64,000 nt of DNA from a bacterium. GTDB taxonomy: Bacteria > Planctomycetota > Planctomycetia > Pirellulales > Pirellulaceae. A program made the translations under genes and the position numbers. The number at the start of each line of letters is the position of its first letter. The stretch's first letter is position 1. Of the stretch, positions 47,329-57,281 are shown one piece after another. The notes beneath the pieces were generated by a model that was given only the letters and a program-made list of their open reading frames with translations, did not search any database and had not been told where the DNA came from. The DNA is taken from positions 248,001 through 312,000 of the forward strand of contig JAUIGN010000004.1 in NCBI GenBank assembly GCA_030430075.1, in the 5' to 3' direction.

Positions 47329-47455
47329 GAGCGCATTCTGAGGACAGGCATCTTTCGACGCAATCCGGGGACGCAATCTGGGGACAGGCATTATTTGCTC
47401 TCAGGCAATCTGAGCGCGCATTTTGAGCGCATTTTGAGGACAGGCATCTTTCTAC
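47329..47455 (+). repeat. 31-bp direct repeat containing GGACAGGCATC
   Basis: Copies at 47329-47359 and 47425-47455 (GAGCGCATTCTGAGGACAGG then CATCTTTCGAC) differ at two of 31 bases. Further partial copies of GGACAGGCAT lie at 47382 and 47577. Confidence 0.75.
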
Positions 47456-47576
47456 CCGTGTTGTCCATTCGGGGGGGCAGGAATGTTTATGGGTTCTAGG
47501 GCGTTCTCGGTCAGCCAAGATAAGTGGGGTTTCTGAGGACAGGGGTATTCTGAGGGGTGTTCTGAGGGCGTTCTGA

Positions 47577-47616
47577 GGACAGGCATTTTCTTCTCTTTCG
47601 CAGAAGATGCCTGTCC
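47577..47616. repeat. GGACAGGCAT hairpin
   Basis: GGACAGGCATTTTCT pairs with AGAAGATGCCTGTCC (one G-T pair) around a 10-base loop, in the middle of the repeat-rich interval. This resembles REP-type inverted repeats. No T-tract follows, so a terminator is not favoured. Confidence 0.6.
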
Positions 47617-47660
47617 CGACAATTACCCCTGTCCCGACAATTACCAGCCGTTGTCGGTTC

Positions 47661-47913
47661 AAAGTTGGCTGTACCCATCCCTTGCACCATCCCGCCGGCT
47701 GTCCCCGTCCCGCCCAAAGTTGGCTGTCCCCATCCCGCCCCCAATCCCGCCCCCCAAAGTTGGCTGTCCCCATCCCGCCATCCCCATCCCGCCATCCCGC
47801 CGTCCCAACGTTGGCTGTCCCTGTTCTGCCACTGCCTCTGCCACCGCCGTCCCAAAGTTGGCTGTCCCTGTTCTGCCGGCTGTCCCTGTTCTGCCTCCCA
47901 AAGTTGGCTGTCC
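47661..47913 (+). repeat. Six-copy GTTGGCTGTCCC repeat cluster
   Basis: Copies of AAAGTTGGCTGT start at 47661, 47716, 47756, 47807 (variant AACG), 47854 and 47900, each followed by CCC plus CATCCCGCC or TGTTCTGCC strings. Spacing is irregular (40-55 bp). Function unknown. Confidence 0.7.
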
Positions 47914-48234
47914 CTGTTCTGCCTCTGTTCTGCCCTAGTGTCCAATTGACTTTTTGTATCCCCCGATGGATGGGTAATGACGGCCCAGATTGCCGGATGC
48001 CGATCTTAAGTACTTGGCGTTTGCCTCCTGGCGTTTGTCGCATGTTCTTGTTGGGTGATTTAGAATGCTGGCAGGTCGAGTCGCAGTGCGAGACTCGGTG
48101 ACGACTGAACTCCCCCCGAACGCCCACCCGCCGTCGCGGCCTGCCGGTCGAATTGGGCTATCCGACAATTTGTCGTATGTGGCTGGAAGCGACCGCAGCG
48201 CGCCCGGCGGACCGTAGTTTCTACGAGGTATCAG

Positions 48235-49656
48235 ATGAGCCCTTCTTCGCAGGCTTCTTCCCGCCGTCACTTCCTGGAGCAATCGTTGGCGGCATCGGCG
48301 GCCTGGTCGTTACTTCCCGGCCAAAGCCAGGCTGAAGCGGCGTCGCCCGGCGGTTTGCGGTTCGCGCCGTTTCGGTTCGACGTAACGCCGCCGACTGGTC
48401 ATTCGCTGTGTGGGGGCTGGATCAAGCCGGTGGTGGGAGTCGACGATCGGTTGGAAGCGATTGGCTTTGTGTTGCTCGGCGCCGGCGCGCCGATTGTGCT
48501 TTGCGCCGTGGACTGGACGGGCCTCTTGAATGACGCCCACATTCAGTGGCGGGCTGCATTGGCGGAGGCGGCCGGGACCACTCCGGACCGCGTCGCCGTG
48601 CAGTGCGTCCATCAGCACAACGCGCCGTTTGCCTGCCTGGAAGCCGAGCGGATCGTGTTGGCTCAAGGCGATTTGCCGCATATTGTCGATCTTGATTTCT
48701 ATCGCGCCTGCCTCGACCGGGCTCAGGCGGCCGTCGAAGTGGGGCTCAAGCAGGCTCGGCCGGTAACGGCAATCGCCCACGGCGAGGCGCGGGTGCATCA
48801 GGTCGCCTCGAACCGCCGGGTCGCTCGGGGTGAGAATGGCCAGATTTTGAAGATGCGGGGAAGCAGTTGCCGCGACGAGGCGCTTCGAGCGCTGCCCGAA
48901 GGGACCATCGACCCTTATCTCAAGACGGTCGCCTTCTATGACGGCGACGCCAAGATTGCCGCCTGCCATTATTACGCGACGCATCCGATGAGCTATTACG
49001 GTGACGGGCGAGTCAGCAGTGACTTTGTCGGCCTGGCCCGGAAGCGGCGGCAGCAGGAAGAGCCCGATTGCCAGCACATCTACTTCACGGGCTGCGCGGG
49101 GAATATTTCCGCAGGCAAGTACAATGACGGCTCGAAACCGGTCCGTGCCGTTCTGGCACAGAGGATTTACGATGGTATCGTCGCCGCGGAGAAGACGCTC
49201 GAGCCAGCGCCAATTGACCGCATTGTCTGGCGGTCTGTGGGGTTGGTGCCGGCGCCCCGGTCGTCACTGGCCATCGATCCCCTGGAGCGGCAAATCGCGG
49301 ACAAGGGCAATGCAGTGGTCAACCGCAACCGTCCCGCGTTCATGCTGAGTTGGCTGCGACGACTCAAGCAGGCAATCCCCATCGAATTGACCTCGCTGGC
49401 CGTCAACAATGTTCACTTGTTGCACTTGCCCGCCGAGTCGTTCATTCAATATCAATTACGGGCCCAAGCGATTGCCAGGAGCCAGGACAAGGGGCGGTTT
49501 GTGGCGACGGCCGCCTATGGCGATGGCGGCCCATGGTACATCCCCGTCGCCGACGAATATCCCCATGGCGGCTACGAGGTGAGTGTCGCCTTTTGTGCGC
49601 CCGAGATCGACGCCACGATGACGGCAGCGATGCGAAAGCTGCTCGCGCACGCCTGA
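48235..49656 (+). CDS. Neutral/alkaline ceramidase-like protein, Tat-exported
   Basis: GAGG six bases upstream fixes the start; 473 residues. The leader is SRRHFLEQSLAASAAWSL (Tat). The body resembles the N-terminal catalytic domain of neutral/alkaline non-lysosomal ceramidases: FRFDVTPPTGHSLCGG, VQCVHQHNAPF, CHYYATHPMSYYGDG with metal-ligand histidines, and IYFTGCAGNISAGKYN. Planctomycetes carry many paralogues whose substrate is not known, so ceramidase denotes the fold. The same domain forms the N-terminus of the fusion at 57282. Confidence 0.85.
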   Translation: MSPSSQASSRRHFLEQSLAASAAWSLLPGQSQAEAASPGGLRFAPFRFDVTPPTGHSLCGGWIKPVVGVDDRLEAIGFVLLGAGAPIVLCAVDWTGLLNDAHIQWRAALAEAAGTTPDRVAVQCVHQHNAPFACLEAERIVLAQGDLPHIVDLDFYRACLDRAQAAVEVGLKQARPVTAIAHGEARVHQVASNRRVARGENGQILKMRGSSCRDEALRALPEGTIDPYLKTVAFYDGDAKIAACHYYATHPMSYYGDGRVSSDFVGLARKRRQQEEPDCQHIYFTGCAGNISAGKYNDGSKPVRAVLAQRIYDGIVAAEKTLEPAPIDRIVWRSVGLVPAPRSSLAIDPLERQIADKGNAVVNRNRPAFMLSWLRRLKQAIPIELTSLAVNNVHLLHLPAESFIQYQLRAQAIARSQDKGRFVATAAYGDGGPWYIPVADEYPHGGYEVSVAFCAPEIDATMTAAMRKLLAHA

Positions 49657-50076
49657 GCAACGAAGGAACCACCGAGTCGACAATTGCGACCGTCGCCGCG
49701 ACCGTCAAACTTGAGATCGATCCACCAGACGGCCTGCCGTGCTCATACCGGAACCGGCGGGGCCACAGCCTGCATGCTAGCGCACCACCATCTCGTTCGC
49801 TCCCGCCGGCCGCTTCTGAACGAGGCACGCACGGCGGGCGAAATCTGATAGCGTGGGACTCAGCACCATCCCGTAGTCGAGCCTCCCCATCGTTGCGCCG
49901 ATAAATCACCGCACACTCGGGCCATCATTCTGATCCGATCGCTTTGGCCCGCGCAAGTGGTGCCCCGGATCGACACGCCTGTCGTTCCTCGATGCACCTG
50001 CCAACCGCTTGAATCACGATGGGTCGGATGCAACGATGGTGGGACAATTGAACCTTAACCACAGTGGGACGCAGTC
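49657..50076. other. Non-coding gap before the PQQ-propeller gene
   Basis: About 420 bases. I find no RNA gene, repeat or convincing promoter in it. Only a weak GGGAC lies before the next ATG. Confidence 0.5.
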
Positions 50077-52737
50077 ATGAAGCACATTCTTCGGTCAACG
50101 ATTGTCCTCGTCTGTGTCATGTTCCTAAGCGTGCGAAGCGCGCGAGGCGACGAATGGAATCAGTTGCAGGGTGACGCGTACCGTTCAGGCAATGCTCCGG
50201 AGGCCGCGCTGCAGATGCCGCTTGGCCTGATTGCGGCGATTCCCCTGACGGATCGGATCGTGGCTTCCCCCGTCGTCAACCGCGACAAAGTCTTTGTTGT
50301 GGATGGGGCAGGCGTCGTGTTCGCCATTGACGCGGCCAGTGCGGACGTCGTGTGGCGATTTCAGACGAAGGGGGGCGTGGGCAACTGCAACAATGTGGCG
50401 GCTCCGGCGGTTGCCGGCGACTACGTTCATGTCGGTACCACGGCCGGCTACTACTACGTGCTTGACCGCGAAAGCGGTGACGTCGTGACTGAACTGGACT
50501 GTCGCGAACCGATCTTCTCCGCGCCGGCCGTCGGCGACGATCGCGTTTACTTCGCGACGCTGGGCGCTCAAGTCTACGCGGTTGACTTCACCGGCAAAGT
50601 GGCCTGGACGTGGGACTTCGTCAAGCAAGTGGTTCAGTTTGAAGGTGACCGGTGGCGGGGCGAGGATTGGCTGAAGGCCCGCGGTGATCGGGTCACCTGG
50701 CGAGATCATTTCGTCTGCTCGCGCGATATCTGTTTGCTCGGCCGGACCATTGTGATGCCGGCCGGTGGTCGGACCGTGTTCTTGGAAGACGCAGGTGAGC
50801 GTCCCGAGCTGCGGGCCGTAGGCGAAATTCCCAGTTACGCGGGCAAGGAATTTCCGGCCACGTTTGGCCAGAGTGCCGATGCGTCCGGGAACGTCTATGT
50901 GCAGTGGCATCGCCGCGACAATGCCGGCCGTGTGGAGATGATGCGGCTGGTGGATGGCGAATTGCAGACCACGTTCGTGAAGGGGACGGAGACATCGATC
51001 CGCTTGCCCGGCCTGTTGAGCTTTTCGCCGGTCAGTATTCGGGGCCGCGACGTCTACCGGGCCCGCCCCGAGCAGGGACTTGGACTCTGCCGGCACACGG
51101 TGGGCCAGGAGAAGCCTGAAGTCTTACATGCCGCCGCATCCATCTGCCCGCCCGTGTTGACTCAGAAGCACGCTCTGCACGGCGGCTTGGACGGCACGCT
51201 TTACATGGTTCCATTGGACCCTGACGACCGGGCCGTCCAGACCTTCGCGACGGCATTCGGTGCGCCGATCACGGCCCCGCTGGCCGTCGCGGATGGCCGC
51301 GTTTATCTCGCATGTGAGGACGGCTACCTGTACGTGCTGGGACCGGACGGCCAGGGAGCCTTGCCGACCAGGGACCTGCAGCTCTGGAAGAGTCGCAGCC
51401 AGTTAACCGGACCTTGGGCGGACCCCAAGTACGATTGGTACACCAACTACGGCGACTTCGCGGGCACCAATGCCAACTCGCAAGGTTTGCGACCGCCGCT
51501 TCGCATGCGCTGGGCCAGGCGGCTCGAGGGGACCATCAAGCACTTGCCGGTTTGCGGAGGTGGTCGGCTCTATACCCACACGGCGGAGGGCCAGATCATC
51601 GCCGTGGAACAGGATACCGGCCGCCTGTTGTGGCGGCGGCATTGGCCGGACGTCTATCTGTCGTTTACTTCACCCTTGTACGTGCAGGGAAAGCTGTTGG
51701 TGCCGCAGGCCGGGATCAAGCGGTCGGTCATGCGTTGCCTGGATGCCGCCACGGGGAAACTGCTCTGGGAAGCCCCCTTCACCGGTTCGCCCAGTTGGAG
51801 CCGCCAATTTCCACCGGTGGTGCATGAAGGCGTGGCCATTTATGCGTCGGGCTCCGGCGAATACGCACCGCAAGGAACGGAGAAGCCGTTTACTTTTGGT
51901 GGTACGCCGGTCGACGCGGGCGGCCGCGAAGTGATGAGCTGGATCTATTCGAACGACAATCCCTACTATCCCAAAGACAACCGCCCGCGCCTCTGGGCCT
52001 GGGACTTGGAAACCGGCGACGTAGTTTGGGAAAAAGATTTTTCGGCGGACGGGCGCGGCGGCAACGACTGCGGCCTCTGTCTGTTGGATGGCAAGCTCTA
52101 TTATTCGACGTTCTTCGGTTATGCCGCCAGCAAGCGGCGTCGGCGCGGGTTGCCTGAAGAGAACAACGGATTGACGGCTTGCTTGAATCCTGCCACGGGT
52201 GAGGTTATCTGGCGGACGAACAAGTACTACGTGACCTCCAAGTGCACGCTCAGCGCCCGCGACGGGCGGATCTACATCGGCGGCTACAACCGGGCCAACG
52301 AGGGGACGGACGATCGCCACGTCTGGTGCCTGGACGCTCAAGACGGCTCCCTGGTCTGGCAATCGGAGCCGGTCACGTCGGCCCTGAACGTCGTCACGGT
52401 GGGGGAGCGGTTTATTTTCTCCAACGCGCTGCGCGGCAAGGGAAACGTGTTTGACCGCGAGACGGGCGCCGTCGTCAGTAGCATTGGCCACAATTATGCT
52501 TGCTGCCGGTTCACGCTCTCCGAGCCCTATGTTCTGGGCGCGAACATGGACATGATCGACCTTTCCGCCGATGGCCGCCTCGTGTCGACCGGTCCGGCCA
52601 TTGATTCGCGCGAGTGCCTGGGAGCGGTCGTTTCCAACGGGCGGATTTTTTACGTTTCTCAAGCGAGTGGATTTGTGGTTTCGCAGACCTATGGAGAAGC
52701 CTCTCAGACGTTGCCCGCCGTCTGGGAGCGCCCCTGA
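50077..52737 (+). CDS. Large PQQ-like beta-propeller protein
   Basis: This 886-residue protein has a signal peptide (KHILRSTIVLVCVMFLSVRSARG). Propeller blades recur through its length: KVFVVDGAGVVFAIDAASAD, YYYVLDRESGDVVTELDC, VYAVDFTGKVAWTWDF, AVEQDTGRLLWRRHWP, CLDAATGKLLWEAPF, LWAWDLETGDVVWEKDF, CLNPATGEVIW and CLDAQDGSLVW. The length suggests two propellers. It opens a same-strand run with the lactonase, PVC-cytochrome and fusion genes (gaps of 83, 50 and 157 bp). A quinoprotein dehydrogenase-type role is possible, but the PQQ-binding residues cannot be confirmed by eye. Confidence 0.8.
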   Translation: MKHILRSTIVLVCVMFLSVRSARGDEWNQLQGDAYRSGNAPEAALQMPLGLIAAIPLTDRIVASPVVNRDKVFVVDGAGVVFAIDAASADVVWRFQTKGGVGNCNNVAAPAVAGDYVHVGTTAGYYYVLDRESGDVVTELDCREPIFSAPAVGDDRVYFATLGAQVYAVDFTGKVAWTWDFVKQVVQFEGDRWRGEDWLKARGDRVTWRDHFVCSRDICLLGRTIVMPAGGRTVFLEDAGERPELRAVGEIPSYAGKEFPATFGQSADASGNVYVQWHRRDNAGRVEMMRLVDGELQTTFVKGTETSIRLPGLLSFSPVSIRGRDVYRARPEQGLGLCRHTVGQEKPEVLHAAASICPPVLTQKHALHGGLDGTLYMVPLDPDDRAVQTFATAFGAPITAPLAVADGRVYLACEDGYLYVLGPDGQGALPTRDLQLWKSRSQLTGPWADPKYDWYTNYGDFAGTNANSQGLRPPLRMRWARRLEGTIKHLPVCGGGRLYTHTAEGQIIAVEQDTGRLLWRRHWPDVYLSFTSPLYVQGKLLVPQAGIKRSVMRCLDAATGKLLWEAPFTGSPSWSRQFPPVVHEGVAIYASGSGEYAPQGTEKPFTFGGTPVDAGGREVMSWIYSNDNPYYPKDNRPRLWAWDLETGDVVWEKDFSADGRGGNDCGLCLLDGKLYYSTFFGYAASKRRRRGLPEENNGLTACLNPATGEVIWRTNKYYVTSKCTLSARDGRIYIGGYNRANEGTDDRHVWCLDAQDGSLVWQSEPVTSALNVVTVGERFIFSNALRGKGNVFDRETGAVVSSIGHNYACCRFTLSEPYVLGANMDMIDLSADGRLVSTGPAIDSRECLGAVVSNGRIFYVSQASGFVVSQTYGEASQTLPAVWERP

Positions 52738-52820
52738 TCGTTCCGTGACGTGACCCGCCGCCGCACAACGTGTCCGCCGGGAACCGGGCACGCTCGCAAG
52801 TCTTTCATCTCGGAGACAAC

Positions 52821-53966
52821 ATGACGCACTTCTTGACCCGAATCCTCGTGCTAACCGCGTTGGCGGCTGGAATGAGCCTCTCGATGCCCACGACCCGTGC
52901 CGATGATCCTGTCGTCTTCATTTCCGCCTTTACCAAGGGCGATGCGGGAGCGATCCACGCCTACCAGCTCGATACCACCGCCGGCCGCCTGAAGCTGCTC
53001 GAGCGGACCACCGATGTGGAGCACCCGTTCTTTATGGCCGTTTCGCCCGACCGGCGATTTCTCTACGCGATTCACGCCCTGGCGTTTGGCGGCCAGGAGA
53101 ACGAAGAGGTGGCGGCCTACGCGATCCAGGGGCGGACCGGCCGGCTTGCGTTGTTGAATCGCCAATCGGCGCTGGGCACGGCAAGCTGCTACCTCGATGT
53201 CGATGCGACCGGCAAGACGGTGCTGGTCGCCAATTATTCGACCGGCAATATTGCGGCACTCCCGGTGGAGGAGAACGGGACCCTGGGCGCCGCGACGTCG
53301 TTCTTTCAACATGCTGGCTCGAGCGTCGATCCTCGCCGCCAGCAGGGGCCCTACGCGCACTGCATCATTGCCGGGCCGCGGAATCGATTCGTTTTTGCCG
53401 CGGACCTGGGGCTCGACAAGATCCTCACATACCGGCTGGACGCGGCGGCTTCCAAGCTCTCACCCGGCAATCCGCCCTTCACCGAAACGCCGCCCGGCGT
53501 GGGACCTCGGCACCTGACGTTTCATCCGGACGGCAAGGCACTCTATGCGATCAACGAGCTGAAAAACTCCATTTCCCGGTTCGACTATGATGCCGACGCC
53601 GGGCGGCTGACGCTACGGCAAACGATCTCCACGTTGCCGGCCGATTTTGACGGCACCAGTTATTGTGCCGATGTGAAGGTGACGCCGGACGGCCGGTTTC
53701 TGTATGGAACCAATCGGGGCCACGACAGCATCGCGGCCTATCGGATTGGCGAGCAAGGAGAACTGACGCTGGTGGGGATCGAGCCCAGCCACGGCGGCGG
53801 GCCGCAGAACCTGGCGATTACTCCCGATGGAAAGCTGCTCCTCTGCGCCAACATGCCTGGCAACAATGTTGTCATGTTTCGGATCGACTCGGAATCCGGC
53901 AAGCTGACGCAACATGGCACACCGCTCGAGATGCCGCGACCCTCCTGTATCATGCTCCTCCCCTGA
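52821..53966 (+). CDS. Lactonase (6-phosphogluconolactonase-type), exported
   Basis: GGAG five bases before ATG 52821 fixes this start; 381 residues with a signal peptide (LTRILVLTALAAGMSLSMPT). The seven-bladed propeller of the YbhE/Pgl lactonase family is clear: FFMAVSPDRRFLYAIHAL, YLDVDATGKTVLVANYSTG, GVGPRHLTFHPDGKALYAIN, VKVTPDGRFLYGTNRGHD and AITPDGKLLLCANMPGN. Because of the leader it probably acts on extracytoplasmic sugar lactones rather than on 6-phosphogluconolactone. It lies 50 bp before the PVC cytochrome gene. Confidence 0.85.
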   Translation: MTHFLTRILVLTALAAGMSLSMPTTRADDPVVFISAFTKGDAGAIHAYQLDTTAGRLKLLERTTDVEHPFFMAVSPDRRFLYAIHALAFGGQENEEVAAYAIQGRTGRLALLNRQSALGTASCYLDVDATGKTVLVANYSTGNIAALPVEENGTLGAATSFFQHAGSSVDPRRQQGPYAHCIIAGPRNRFVFAADLGLDKILTYRLDAAASKLSPGNPPFTETPPGVGPRHLTFHPDGKALYAINELKNSISRFDYDADAGRLTLRQTISTLPADFDGTSYCADVKVTPDGRFLYGTNRGHDSIAAYRIGEQGELTLVGIEPSHGGGPQNLAITPDGKLLLCANMPGNNVVMFRIDSESGKLTQHGTPLEMPRPSCIMLLP

Positions 53967-54016
53967 CCGGCCTGCCGCAGTTGCTCCACGTTTCCGCCCG
54001 TTCCCAAAGGCACCCC

Positions 54017-57000
54017 ATGAACTGTTTGTATCCCAGGTTCCTGCTCACCATCTTGTTGGTCTTGACCAGTGCCGGTCTGCCGCAACCCCCGAACCGCCTG
54101 GCGGCGGACGACCAACCCGTCCGGCGCCAGGTCACGGCGGCGGACATGCCCCGAATTCCGCACACGCCGGCCGATCAGGCGGTCGGGACGTTTCGCCTGG
54201 CCGGCGGGTTCAGTGTCGAGCTGGTGGCCGCGGAACCGCTGGTGGGCGATCCGGTCGACGCCTGCTTCGACGAGTATGGCCGCATGTATGTCGCGGAAAT
54301 GCACGGCTATCCGTTTTCGCAGGAACCGACCCGATTGAATCCGGAGGGCGGCGGGAAGAAGGATGCGGGAGTGATTCGGCTGCTGGAAGACACCGACGGC
54401 GATGGGCGGATGGACAAGAGCGTGGTCTTCGCCGACAAGATCAGTTGGCCGACGTCGTTGTGTTGCTACGACGGCGGTGTGTTCGTGATTGCGCCCGAAT
54501 TCCTTTACTACTTCAAAGACACGGATGGCGACGGCAAGGCGGACGTCCGCGAAGTGATCTTATCGGGGTTTGGGCGTGACAACGTCCAGGCCGTGACCAA
54601 CGGGCTCAAGTGGGATTTGGACAACCGGATTGCATTCGCGGCCGGGCGCAACCCCAGGCAACTCAAGCACCGCGGCAAGCCGCTTCCCAGTGTGGGCGGC
54701 GACCTGCGCTTCAATCCCAAGACGGAAGACTTTGAACCGATTACCGGCGGCCTGCAGTTTGGCCATTCGATGGATGACTGGGGTACGCGGTTCGTTTGCA
54801 GCAACAGCAACCACATTCAACAGGTTGTCTATCCCCAGGGATACCTGGCCCGTAACCCCTACTTCGTCGCATCCGGTTCGATTCGCAGTATTGCGGCGGA
54901 CGGCGCCGCCGGTCGCGTGTTCCGTATCAGCCCACCCGAACCGTGGCGGATCATCCGGCAGAAATGGCGGGCCGCGGACAAGGGCTACCGGCTGGTCATC
55001 AATGACGACGGGGGTTGGGAGTTCATCCCGCTCGATCCGACCAAGAAGAAAGGGGCGGTCCCTACCGAGTATCCGGTCGGCTACTTTACGTCGGCCACCG
55101 GGATTACGATCTATCGGGGCAACGCCTATCCGGACCGGTTTCGCGGCAACGCGTTTGTTGGTGACGTTGGTGGCAACCTGGTGCACCGCAAGACGGTCTC
55201 AACGGATGGCATCGTTTATTCTGCCGACCGGGCCGATGCGGGAGAAGAATTGCTGGCGTCCTCCGACAACTGGTTTCGCCCGGTGAATTTCGTCAACGCA
55301 CCCGACGGCACCTTGTACATTCTGGATATGTACCGCGAGACGGTCGAGCATCCGTATTCGATCCCTGCCGAGATCAAGAAGTTTCTTCACCTGACCAGCG
55401 GTTCGGATCGAGGACGCGTGTATCGCCTGGTGAGCCCCGAGATGCGGCGGATTCGGCCCGCGCGGTTGGGTGACATGACGAATGCCGAATTGGTGGCGCA
55501 ACTGGCAGCGGAGAATGGCTGGAATCGCGAGACGGCCCAACGCCTGCTTTGGGAGCGACAGGACCAGGCGGTTGTGCCGCTGCTGGAAGCGCTTCTCGAA
55601 TCGGCGGACTTGCCCCAAGGTCGGCTCCATGCGCTCTGTACGCTGCACGGCCTGGGCGCCCTCAATGCCGGCCACGTGCGGCGCGGTATCGCGGACGCGC
55701 ACCCACGAGTCCGAGCGCACGCGATCCGGCTGGCAGAACCGTTGCTTCGTGAATCCGAGGATCTGCTGGATCAGCTCGTTGCGCTCTGCGACGATCCCAG
55801 CGACCACGTCCGATTCCAGCTCGCATTCTCGCTCGGTGAATCCACCGACCGGCGGGCAATTGCCGGCTTGGCGCGGATTGCCCGGGATCCACGGACTAAC
55901 CGCGAGATTCAGACGGCGCTCCTTTCGTCGGTCGGGACGACGGCCGATCAACTGGCAATGGCGCTGCTCAACGACGCCGACTTCGCCAGGACCAAACAGG
56001 CGAACGCCCTGGTCACCCAGTTGGCGATTATTGTGGGCGCGAACCCCGATGCCGAGCGGTCCCTTGGTTTGCTGGCCTGGTTGACGGAACAGGAGCTGGC
56101 GTTGCCGCAACAACAGGCACTCCTGACGGGGCTCGGGACCGGGCTCGCCCGCCGCGGCGCGACCTTGGCGAAACTCCTGGAAAATCCCCCTGCGACCGCA
56201 TCACAACGAGCGGAGGTGGCGCAGCTGTTTGACCGGGCCGGCCGATTGGCGATCGACGAAGGGCGGCCGATTGGCGAGCGCAGCATGGCGTTGCAGTTGC
56301 TGGCCCATGCCGACCTGGAGACGGCAAGCAGACACTTGCCGCAGTTTCTCTCACCACAGACCCCTCAGCCGCTGCAACGCGCCGCCGTTGCGGCGCTTGC
56401 CGAACAGGCGTCGGACGAGGTTGCCGCGACCCTACTGGCCGGATGGAGGACGTTCAGCCCGCAAGTCCGTCGCGATGTGATCGACGCCATGATGTCGCGT
56501 CCGGCGAGAATTCACGCGTTGCTCGGTGGCGTGGCGGCTGGCAAGGTGCAGCCAGGAGACCTGGAACGCGACAAGAAGCAGCTCTTGCTGAACCACACCG
56601 ACAAGGCGGTGCGCGCCCAGAGCCGCAAGCTGTTTGGCAGCGAGGTCAACTCGGATCGGGCCAAAGTGGTTGCCGACCATCAGAATGTGCTCGACCTGGA
56701 GGGCGACGTGACCCGCGGCCGGGCGGTGTTCAGCAAGAAGTGCTCGGTCTGCCACCAGGTGGGAGAACTCGGCCACCAGGTCGCCCCCAACTTGACGTCC
56801 GCGCAGAACAAGTCCGAGGCCGATCTGTTGATCGCCATCCTCGATCCTAACCGCGAGGCGCAACCGAATTACAATGTCTACAACGTGGTCACCCTGCAAG
56901 GCCGGATTCTCAACGGCATCATCGCGGCGGAGAGCACCAACAGCATTACGCTTCGCCGAGCGGAAGGGAAGCAGGACGTGATTCTCCGCAGCAACATCGA

Positions 57001-57124
57001 CGAATTGATCGCCACCGGTATCTCGCTCATGCCGGAGGGGCTTGAGAAAGATCTTTCGCGTCAGGATCTGGCGGATGTGATCAAGTTCGTCAAGTCGATC
57101 AAACCGGAAGGGCAAGCTCCCTGA
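54017..57124 (+). CDS. PVC-type cytochrome c protein with propeller and HEAT domains
   Basis: AAAGG six bases before ATG 54017 supports the start; 1035 residues with a signal peptide. Residues ~50-430 form the membrane-bound-dehydrogenase-type propeller (FSVELVAAEPLVGDPVDACF, YGRMYVAEMHGYP, DTDGDGKADVRE, LYILDMYRETVEHP). HEAT repeats follow at ~470-870. A C-terminal cytochrome c domain carries C909-SV-C912-H913 with MPEGLEKDL as the likely axial Met region. Such planctomycete proteins are thought to oxidise sugars or alcohols at the cell surface and pass electrons on, inferred from domain type. It is probably co-transcribed with the lactonase. Confidence 0.9.
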   Translation: MNCLYPRFLLTILLVLTSAGLPQPPNRLAADDQPVRRQVTAADMPRIPHTPADQAVGTFRLAGGFSVELVAAEPLVGDPVDACFDEYGRMYVAEMHGYPFSQEPTRLNPEGGGKKDAGVIRLLEDTDGDGRMDKSVVFADKISWPTSLCCYDGGVFVIAPEFLYYFKDTDGDGKADVREVILSGFGRDNVQAVTNGLKWDLDNRIAFAAGRNPRQLKHRGKPLPSVGGDLRFNPKTEDFEPITGGLQFGHSMDDWGTRFVCSNSNHIQQVVYPQGYLARNPYFVASGSIRSIAADGAAGRVFRISPPEPWRIIRQKWRAADKGYRLVINDDGGWEFIPLDPTKKKGAVPTEYPVGYFTSATGITIYRGNAYPDRFRGNAFVGDVGGNLVHRKTVSTDGIVYSADRADAGEELLASSDNWFRPVNFVNAPDGTLYILDMYRETVEHPYSIPAEIKKFLHLTSGSDRGRVYRLVSPEMRRIRPARLGDMTNAELVAQLAAENGWNRETAQRLLWERQDQAVVPLLEALLESADLPQGRLHALCTLHGLGALNAGHVRRGIADAHPRVRAHAIRLAEPLLRESEDLLDQLVALCDDPSDHVRFQLAFSLGESTDRRAIAGLARIARDPRTNREIQTALLSSVGTTADQLAMALLNDADFARTKQANALVTQLAIIVGANPDAERSLGLLAWLTEQELALPQQQALLTGLGTGLARRGATLAKLLENPPATASQRAEVAQLFDRAGRLAIDEGRPIGERSMALQLLAHADLETASRHLPQFLSPQTPQPLQRAAVAALAEQASDEVAATLLAGWRTFSPQVRRDVIDAMMSRPARIHALLGGVAAGKVQPGDLERDKKQLLLNHTDKAVRAQSRKLFGSEVNSDRAKVVADHQNVLDLEGDVTRGRAVFSKKCSVCHQVGELGHQVAPNLTSAQNKSEADLLIAILDPNREAQPNYNVYNVVTLQGRILNGIIAAESTNSITLRRAEGKQDVILRSNIDELIATGISLMPEGLEKDLSRQDLADVIKFVKSIKPEGQAP

Positions 57125-57281
57125 TCGAGCCGCTGCCCGTGTCATGAACCCACTGGGGAGGCAAGTTATGCGGCAGGCTGGGCACATCGAGGAGCCACTT
57201 GCGACGGGATGTCGGCAGGGCGCAGGCCGATCTGGCCGGCAGGCCGGCGACCGCAGATGCTGGCCGGGGGCGGCTGGTCGC

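Larger units (their letters stand above)
47160..48234. other. Long non-coding, repeat-rich interval
   Basis: About 1.07 kb without a supportable gene; open frames here are low-complexity artefacts of the repeats. It contains a 31-bp direct repeat (47329, 47425), a 15-bp-stem hairpin (47577-47616) and six copies of an (A)AAGTTGGCTGT motif (47661-47913). GAGG at 48225 is the ribosome site of the following gene. Confidence 0.7.

Noticed and set aside
47218..47950. Small open frames on both strands in the repeat island
   Set aside because: They are translations of repeats (Gly/Trp- or Cys/Pro-rich strings) with no domain and no ribosome site.
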